64,000 bases of DNA from Isoetes taiwanensis (Eukaryota; Streptophyta; Lycopodiopsida; Isoetales; Isoetaceae). The notes beneath the pieces are model-generated. The model was not told where the DNA came from. It ran no database searches and saw only the letters and a list, made by a program, of their open reading frames with translations. Positions 57,687-64,000 of this stretch are shown here, piece by piece. The stretch covers positions 23,740,101-23,804,100 of the forward strand of contig JAJEKV010000011.1 in the NCBI GenBank assembly GCA_021234155.1, read 5' to 3'. Each line of letters begins with the position of its first letter. Position 1 is the first letter of the stretch. The translations under genes and the position numbers were made by a program.

Positions 57687-58379
57687 CTATTTGTGTCTCC
57701 TGTTTGTGACAATTGCTCTTCCATTTTGATCAAGGTAAGCAACTAAACCCTTGTCTCGAGCTTCCTTCACTCTAGCCCATTCTTGTTTGCGTACCTCTAG
57801 CTGGCCTGGAGTTAAATCCCGGTCCAGCCATATCCTTTCTCCTTTCAGAGTGCTTCTGTTGAGGAGCACCCTATCCCTGGCAAATTTCACAAGTATTGGT
57901 CGGGCATATGAGCCCGGTTTACCCAATCTACGTGAAGAAACATGTAATGGATCATGAAGGTGCATTGTATCTGAAAAGAATCTTCTTACTGTGTCCGTCA
58001 GGTCTTCTCCTTCAATCTCTGGTAATCCGGATATTTTCAGATTTTTGGCACGATTTTCTTGGTCCATTTGTTCAGATGATATCTCTGCTTGGTGAATTCT
58101 CATTTGTTCTTTGGTGGTTTCAGCCACCAAAGAAGCTAACTTGTGTTCTAGATCTGTTATCTGTACCTTGAGATCAGTAGATGGTTTTTGCAATGTAGAC
58201 GCCAATTCTATGGTTTGGTCCTTGTTTTGGGCAAGTAATTCGTTGAGAGTGCCCCGGATTCCTGTTACTTCAGACCTTAAAGATTTGATCTCTGCTTGCA
58301 GCTCTAGAACTAGGGCTATCAAACTGGCTGTGTCTCCATCGAATTCGATGGAGCAATCCCCTTTCTTCTTCGGGGGCAT
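57687..58379 (-). CDS. LINE ORF1 protein (coiled coil plus RRM-like), 230 aa
   Basis: An intact frame starts MPPKKKGDCS. Residues about 15-105 form a heptad-rich coiled coil (LELQAEIKSLRSEV ... LEHKLASLV). Residues about 108-180 begin ENRAKNLKISGLPE and read like the RRM-type domain of LINE ORF1 proteins. A basic C-terminus (WLDRDLTPGQLEVRKQEW) resembles the CTD. It would form trimers that bind LINE RNA. It ends 12 bp before ORF2 starts. Confidence 0.75.
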   Translation of the reverse strand: MPPKKKGDCSIEFDGDTASLIALVLELQAEIKSLRSEVTGIRGTLNELLAQNKDQTIELASTLQKPSTDLKVQITDLEHKLASLVAETTKEQMRIHQAEISSEQMDQENRAKNLKISGLPEIEGEDLTDTVRRFFSDTMHLHDPLHVSSRRLGKPGSYARPILVKFARDRVLLNRSTLKGERIWLDRDLTPGQLEVRKQEWARVKEARDKGLVAYLDQNGRAIVTNRRHK

Positions 58380-58617
58380 CCCTACGAAAATTTCGCCCGC
58401 TCAAAAATGTGCGTCCCTGCTGTAAGTAATAATTCTTGGAGGAGCATGGTCATACAATGAATAACATCATAAAAGTGGTCAACAAGAGGTTAACATGGCA
58501 ATGGGAATTGAATAACAATGTATGATTTTTGATATTGTAGAAAGGAATAAAGTATCAATATGATTTAATATGGTAAATGGGATGAGATTTTTTTTATTTA
58601 AGTGTGTAAGGTAGCTT

Positions 58618-59706
58618 ATGACTGAGACATTCAAGCAATCTTGTTCTTATGAGTTGTACATGGAAATTCTAATGCAGCAAGCTCTTGCATTTCTCCTCTT
58701 CTTTATTGCAATCCATATCACACACTGCTCTCCACCTCCATCTGTCAAACGTGTTGGCATATATCACAACTACATTCTAAGTAATGCATATGGAGTGTGG
58801 CCAGATCGCAGTCTTTGTAGAGTGGCCAAAGTTGCATATCCCAAAAACGAGGTAGAGGTCGTTAGTGTTGTTGCTTATGGAGTGAAGAATAGAATGAAAA
58901 TGAAAGTGATCAGCAAATTATCTCACAGCATTCCCAAGATTGCTTGTCCTGGTGGAAAGCAAGGCCTTGTTATCAGCACCAGAGATTTAAACAAATTCAT
59001 AGAAATCGATGCCATTTCCATGACAGCAACAGTAGACAGTGGTGTTCAATTGCAGACTTTCTTGGATTTCATAGCAAAGTCTGGCTTGGCTCTTCCGACT
59101 TCCCCCTATTGGAATGAATTATCAATTGGAGGTATTTTGTCTACAGGAGCTCATGGAAGCTTTCTGTGGGGGAAAGGAAGTGCAATGCATGAGTATCTTA
59201 AATGCATCCGCCTTGTAGTCTCTGCTCTACCTTTTGAAGGATATGCTAAGATCATCACTTTAGATGAAAGAAATAAGAAATTTGAAGCAGCAAAAGTATC
59301 TCTGGGTGTCTTGGGAGTGATCTCTAAAGTGATCTTCAAGTTGCAGCCCCTTTTTAAGCGCTCAATTACTAATGTTCTTAGATCTGATCATGACCTTGAG
59401 AATAAGGTGGTTTCATTTGGTCAACAATATGAATTTGGAGACATCACATGGTACCCATCTCAAAAATCTGCTATATTCAAGGAAGACCATAGGGTTTCAC
59501 TAAATACTTTTGGTGATGGAGTAAGAAAGGTCCCAGTTTCTAGACTCAATGCTCTAAGAAAGTCAGTTGATATGATATCATTACTTCATTTCTTAGCTAA
59601 ATGTATCCCTAAATTCAAATGCTTATGTTGTTTTGGTCTTGTTTAGAGGAGCTTTTGGAAGAAACAAAAAATTCTGAAGCAAAATGTGCTACTGCAGCTA
59701 TACAGG
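58618..59706 (+). CDS. L-gulonolactone oxidase-like flavoprotein (5' part)
   Basis: The 342-aa frame from 58618 matches plant L-gulono-1,4-lactone oxidase-like proteins (GULLO), FAD-dependent aldonolactone oxidases linked to ascorbate synthesis. The methionine at 58660 is the likelier start because MEILMQQALAFLLFFIAIHI then forms a signal peptide. The PCMH-type FAD domain shows VAYPKNEVEVV, KLSHSIPKIACPGG and GGILSTGAHGS; FGDITWYPSQ opens the cap region. The frame stops at 59646, but EELLEETKNSEAKCATAAIQ, expected family sequence, follows in another frame up to a GTGTAT donor at 59707. Between DGV (about 59521) and there lies either a short intron (GTAAGA ... TTGTTTAG, which does not restore phase as written) or a frameshift. 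The remaining 3' exons were not found before 64 kb. The SHS/TGAHGS motifs are intact. Could be live or a recent pseudogene. Confidence 0.8.
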
Positions 59707-59814
59707 TGTATTGAATTGATCTGATATGAATTGAGTTTTGGTAGCTTTACTGGACCACACAATCAAATTGAATTGAATAGTTTTCCACTTTCACAACAAG
59801 AGAATGGACATTTA

Positions 59815-60140
59815 GCGACGTGGGCTTGCGACATCTGTGTGATGTGACGTCGCAAATAACGTCACCATGCGACGTCAATGCGACGTCACGTCGCAGACAC
59901 GTCACATGCGACGTGTGGTGCGACGTCGACACACCGGAAGTGGCGAATCCGCCACGCCGGTGGGCGCTTGCGTCGGTGGACGACAAGTGTCACGCCCGGT
60001 GGGCGCTTTGGCGTCGCGTCGCGCGCGGCGACGCGATGTTTGGCCCATCTGTGACGCCAGGTGGGCTTGGGTGCCTGGTGGACGACAGGTGTCTCGCCAG
60101 GTGGATGTTTACGACGTGACGTCGCATGCGACGTCGTATA
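59815..60140. repeat. Cluster of GACGTC/GCGACGTCGC palindromes
   Basis: ACGT cores occur more than twelve times, many as TGCGACGTC, GTGACGTCGC or GCATGCGACGTCG. They are densest at 59815-59935 and 60110-60140, in roughly inverted arrangement, with a GC-rich CGCCGGTGGGCG / GCCAGGTGGGC middle. The two edges could pair, as in a foldback element. TGACGTCA/GACGTC are also bZIP core sites, but the inverted layout favours a transposon end. It lies about 110 bp downstream of the last visible GULLO exon end. Confidence 0.7.
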
Positions 60141-60146
60141 TGTGAC

Positions 60147-63100
60147 ATGGATGGCATAATTAACTTGTAATGAACTGAATTCGGGGCAAGCAACTTCCGG
60201 GGGGAGTTTAGGGTCCCAGCTCTGGCGTCAACACCCCCACTCCATGTCAAGACACGGTGCAAGGTCCCGACCAAATCGACAAAGGAGAGGGCCTCCTCCA
60301 ACGTAAACCCCGTGGACTTGCCGATTCTAGAAGGGTTTTGTTTTGGGGGCCGAAGTTTTGGTCTTCGGCCACGTAACTTGGTCCCTAGGGCGCGTCGACG
60401 CTCGAGTCCATTGGCAAACCCAAATCGCTAGATTCCGGAGAGGGAGGTCGCCCGTCCCGTCCCTCGTGGCCTTGGGGAGAGGAAATTCGGGCAAGCAGCT
60501 CCGAGGGGATTTTAGGGTCCGTGCTCTCAAGGCGTCAACACCCCCACTCCACGCCAAGTCACGCGCAAAGGTCCCGCCCGAATCGGACAAGGAGAGGGCC
60601 TCCAAAACGTAAACCCCGTGGGTTGCCGTGTTCTAGAAGGGTTTGCATTTTGGGGCCGAGACTTGGTCTGCTTGCACTTGGGACTGGCCGAAGCCGCAGG
60701 CCGGAGAATACGGAGCAAGGGAACCGGGACGGAGTGGAGTTTGGGTCTGTCCTCCTCCCGATGTGGCAAGTAGAAGTCTGGGGCGCCTGCAGTGGGCAAG
60801 ACATTCATAAATTATAAATTAATGCATTGTACGAAAATAAATTCTGATTTTTGCCACCGGATTCCTAATCCATCTCCAAAGACACCCAATTTTTGAAATT
60901 TTCTGAGAAGGTCTAGGTCAAAGGGTTAGCTAAGGTCAAAGGAATGGAGTTTGTGGGATCGTTGTACTTGGGGTTGACCTTGGCTCGCTGGACGTTATAC
61001 TTGGTCTAAGATTGCATTGAGAATATAAGCATCATAACTATTAGAATGAAGATAAATGATTACAGAAAAGCATCATAACTACTAGAATGAAGATAAATGA
61101 TTACAGAAAAGCAAAAGACTAGTGCGGGTTGGGGGTTAGATTTGGTTGCTTGTGATGATGGTTGTGTTTCAATTATCAAGGCATATGGATAGAGAGAATG
61201 CCCTTGTTCAACGGGACCGCTCCCTAAAGCTATTTGACATGGATGGCATAATTAACTTGTAATGAACTCCCCGATTCGGGGGCAAGCAACTTCCGGGGAG
61301 TTTAGGGTCCCAGCTCTGGCGTCAACACCCCCACTCCATGTCAAGACACGGTGCAAGGTCCCGACCAAATCTGACAAGGAGAGGGCCTCCGAAACGTAAA
61401 CCCTGTGACTTGCCAGATTCTAGAAGGGTTTTTGTTTTGGGGGGCGAGTTTTGGTCTTCTGGGCCACAGAACTTGGTCCCTAGGGCAACGTCGACGTTCT
61501 AAGTCCATTGGCGAGCCAAATCGCAGCCCAGAGGCGAGGTGGCCTGGTCCGGCCCCTGGGGCCTTGGGGAGAGGAAATTCGGGCAAGCGGCTTAGGGGGA
61601 TTTTAGGTCCGTGCTCTGGCGTCGCCAACACCCCCACTCCACGCCAAGTCACGGCACAAGGTCCCACCACCGGGACAAGGAGAGGGCCTCCAAAATGTAA
61701 ACCCTGTGGGTTGCCAGGTTCTAGAAGGGTTTGCGTTTTGGGAGCCGAGACTTGGTCTGTTGCACTAAGGGGAACTGACGGAGCGGAGTTTGGGCCTGTC
61801 CTCCTCCCGATGTGGCAAGTAGAAGTCGGGGGGCGCTTCTGCAGTGGCAAGACATTCATAAATTCGCAATTAATGCATTGTACAAAAATAAATTCTGATT
61901 TTTTGCCAGCTAGATTCCTAATGCATCTCCAGCACACAGCCCAATTTTCGAAATTTTCGGAGAAGGTCTAGGTCAAAGGGTTAGCATTAGAATGGTCGGG
62001 GCAGCCCGTTGCAGGGCAACCGAGCTGACACCCTTCCCCAAGTCAAACGAGGCCAGGACCTTGCAGGGATCCCTCACAAGAGGGGAGAGTCCCACCCCCA
62101 AGAGGCGGGATCCAAAAGTTCCCGAGGCAGCCCTTCCCGCGGCGCCTCCCGGGCTGCACGCTAATGACCACCCTCCCGGAGCCCGGTTCCCCTATCCGAC
62201 CGTTGGATCCTCCGTTCAGGGGCCCCTCTTCGGGAAGGCCCAAAAGATTCCAGATCGGTCCGGGAGAACTTGTCAAACCGCGGGGCATCCTGAGGTCGGC
62301 CTTGTAGAAACCGCAGTGTCTTGTCGTTCGGGCACCGGGGAGGCTCCGGAATGGCAAATCGACCCTGCCAAATCGTCCGGAATGGCGAAATTACCCTAGG
62401 GAGCAAGTTACAAGGTCGGTTTTGCAAAAGAAAGAAACACTCCGCCCCCTCCACGACAGTATCCCGCATCCACATCCTAAGCCAATTGACTACGAGTGTG
62501 ATGGAAGGGAGCTACTTTGGCGCTTCTTAGAGGTCGGGTGGTCTTCTGGCCACGGAACTTGCTCCCCAGGGGCAATGTCGACGTTCTGAGTCCATTGGCA
62601 GAGCCAAAATCGCGACCCGGAGAGGGAAGGTCGCCTCGTCCCCCCGGGCCTTGGGGAGAGGAAATTCGGGCAAGCAGCCCGAGGGGATTTTAGGGTTCGT
62701 GCTCGGCCAACACCCCCACTCCACGCCAAGTCACGCCAAGGTCCCGGTCCCAAATCGACAAGGAGAGGGCCTCCAAAATGTAAACCCCGTGGGTTGCCGG
62801 GTTCTAGAAGGGTTTGCGCTTTGGGGGCGAGACTTGGTCTGTTGCACTTGGGACCCGGCCGAGAAGCCGCCGAGAAATACGAGCAAGGGGAACCGACGGA
62901 GCGGAGTTTGGGCCTGTCCTCCTCCCGATGTGGCAAGTAGAAGTCGGGGGGCGCTTCTGCAGTGGGCAAGACATTCATAAATTAAATTAATGCATTGTAC
63001 AAAAATAAATTCTGATTTTTTGCCAGCTGGATTCCTAATCCATCTCCAGCACACAGCCCAATTTTCGAAATTTTCGGAGAAGGTCTAGGTCAAAGGGTTA

Positions 63101-64000
63101 GCATTAGAACGGTCGGGGCAGCCCGTTGCAGGGCAACCGAGCTGGCACCCTTCCCCAAGTCAAACGAGGCCAGGACCTTGCAGGGATCCCTCACAAGAGG
63201 GGAGAGTCCCGACCCCAAGAGGCGGGCTCAAAAAAAGTTCCCGAGGCAGCCCTTCGGGCGGGGCCTCCGGGGGCTGCGCTAATGACCACCCTCCCGGAGC
63301 CCGGTTCCCCTATCCGACCGTTGGATCCTCCGTTCAGGGGCCCCTCTTCGGGAAGGCCCAAAAGATTCCAGATCGGTCCGGGAGAACTTGTCAAACCGCG
63401 GGGCGTCCTGAGGTCGGCCTTGTAGAAACCGCAGTGTCTTGTCGTTCGGGCACCGGGGAGGCTCCGGAATGGCAAATCGACCATGCCAAATCGTCCGGAA
63501 TGGCGAAATTACCCTAGGGAGCAAGTTACAAGGTCGGTTTTGCAAAAGAAAGAAACACTCACGCCCTCCACGACAGTATCCCGCATCCACATCCTAAGCC
63601 AATTGACTACGAGTGTGATGGAAGTGAGCTACTTTGGCGCTTCTTGGAGGTCGGGTGGTCTTCTGGCCACGGAACTTGGTCCCCAGGGCAATGCCGACGT
63701 TCTGAGTCCATTGGCAGAGCCAAATCGCGATTCCGGAGAGGGAAGGTCACCCGTCCCGGCCCCTGTGGCCTTGGGGAGAGGAAATTCGGGGCAAGCGCCC
63801 GAGGGGATTTTAGGGTCCGTGATCTCAAGGCCAACACCCCCCACTCCACGCCAAGTCACGCGCAAAGGTCCCGCCCCAACCGACAAGGAGAGGGCCTCCA
63901 AAACGAAACCCCGTGGGGTTGCCGTGTTCTAGAAGGGTTTGCGCTTTGGGGGCCGAGAATTGGTCTCAAGGCACTTGGGACCGCCGAGAAGCCGCGAAAT
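60147..64000. repeat. GC-rich tandem repeat, period ~1.1 kb, continuing past the window
   Basis: The marker GGCCTTGGGGAGAGGAAATT recurs at 60469, 61560, 62647 and 63767 (spacings 1091, 1087, 1120). Shared blocks include CACTCCACGCCAAGTCACG, GGGTTGCCG with TTCTAGAAGGGTTT, TCCTCCTCCCGATGTGGCA and AAGACATTCATAAATT. Units come in two forms: the first two contain TGGATGGCATAATTAACTTG, while the later ones contain AGCATTAGA, GGTCGGGGCAGCCCGTTGCA and CCATTGACTACGAG-type blocks (61988-62530 and 63104-63650). The open frames inside are by-products of high GC. Small differences between units again cluster at CTG, CAG and CCG sites. Whether this is a satellite array or repeated element parts cannot be settled here. 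Confidence 0.75.

Larger units (their letters stand above)
54439..58444 (-). mobile_element. Non-L1 APE-type LINE with (TAA)n tail, disrupted
   Basis: The minus-strand order is a 5' leader (58444-58380), ORF1 (58379-57687), ORF2 endonuclease and RT (57674-54520) and a 3' end in an (ATT/TAA)n run at 54463-54442 in place of poly(A). The ORF2 C-terminus has a zinc-finger-like CKICQTGQIEDEHHVFIHC. This layout and tail resemble I/Jockey/CR1-type LINEs more than plant L1. The 5' end carries a 31-bp copy of an internal ORF2 segment. No clear target duplication was found. Confidence 0.85.

Noticed and set aside
60343-63932. Many 80-200 aa frames on both strands in the GC-rich array
   Set aside because: High GC content lowers stop frequency; the frames differ between units and shift at indels, so they are not conserved proteins.
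1-64000. CRISPR arrays, prokaryotic operons or prophage
   Set aside because: Repeats have no spacer structure, genes are intron-bearing plant types, and there are no bacterial gene features.

Overview
This window looks like nuclear DNA from a large-genome land plant. The clues are GT-AG-type split plant gene remnants (a CHASE-domain cytokinin receptor, a TDY-type MAP kinase, O-acetylserine(thiol)lyase, an L-gulonolactone oxidase-like gene), a plant L1 LINE with a DUF4283-like ORF1, and very sparse coding content. A non-L1 LINE with a (TAA)n tail and a DUF7869-like remnant lean towards a non-seed plant such as a fern, but that is inference and no species is assigned. No prokaryotic features, CRISPR arrays, rRNA genes or intact tRNA genes were seen.

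Layout. 0-9 kb: diverged repeats (modules X and Y), an inverted-repeat element with a GGCCCC-TTC-GGGGCC hairpin, a 656-bp hAT-type non-autonomous element with a perfect 8-bp target duplication, possible duplicated minus-strand exons of an unrecognised gene, and a DUF7869-like pseudogene. 9.4-9.9 kb: remnant of a WDR83/MORG1-like WD40 gene. 10.0-33.6 kb: a decayed cytokinin-receptor histidine kinase (first membrane segment, CHASE domain, second membrane segment). Its intron holds a 21,156-bp block bounded by hAT-type inverted termini and a perfect 8-bp target duplication. The block is filled by three complete and one partial copy of a 3.75-kb direct repeat. Copy 2 carries a 2.4-kb insertion and copy 3 a 3.8-kb insertion that contains nine copies of a 16-bp palindrome. 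A third hAT element (455 bp) follows in the same intron.

33.6-36.8 kb: no clear gene. 36.86-42.15 kb: a near full-length but mutated L1-type LINE with target duplication and poly(A). 43.2-47.7 kb: two further copies of the modular element seen in array copy 2, one carrying a cysteine synthase fragment. 48.8-49.7 kb: inverted copies of modules X and Y. 50.9 kb: a MAP-kinase exon fragment. 54.4-58.4 kb: a non-L1 APE-type LINE on the minus strand. 58.6-59.7 kb: the 5' exon(s) of an L-gulonolactone oxidase-like gene, the best candidate for a living gene here, although its reading frame breaks near the 3' end of the visible part. 59.8-64.0 kb: a cluster of GACGTC palindromes and a GC-rich repeat array with a period near 1.1 kb that runs off the window.

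There is no operon-like cooperation between genes. The window is mainly a record of gene decay and nested transposition. Differences between the nearly identical 3.75-kb copies fall mostly at CTG/CAG sites, which suggests a consensus artefact linked to CHG methylation or a real CHG-linked mutation process. Base-level calls in the repeats should therefore be read with caution.
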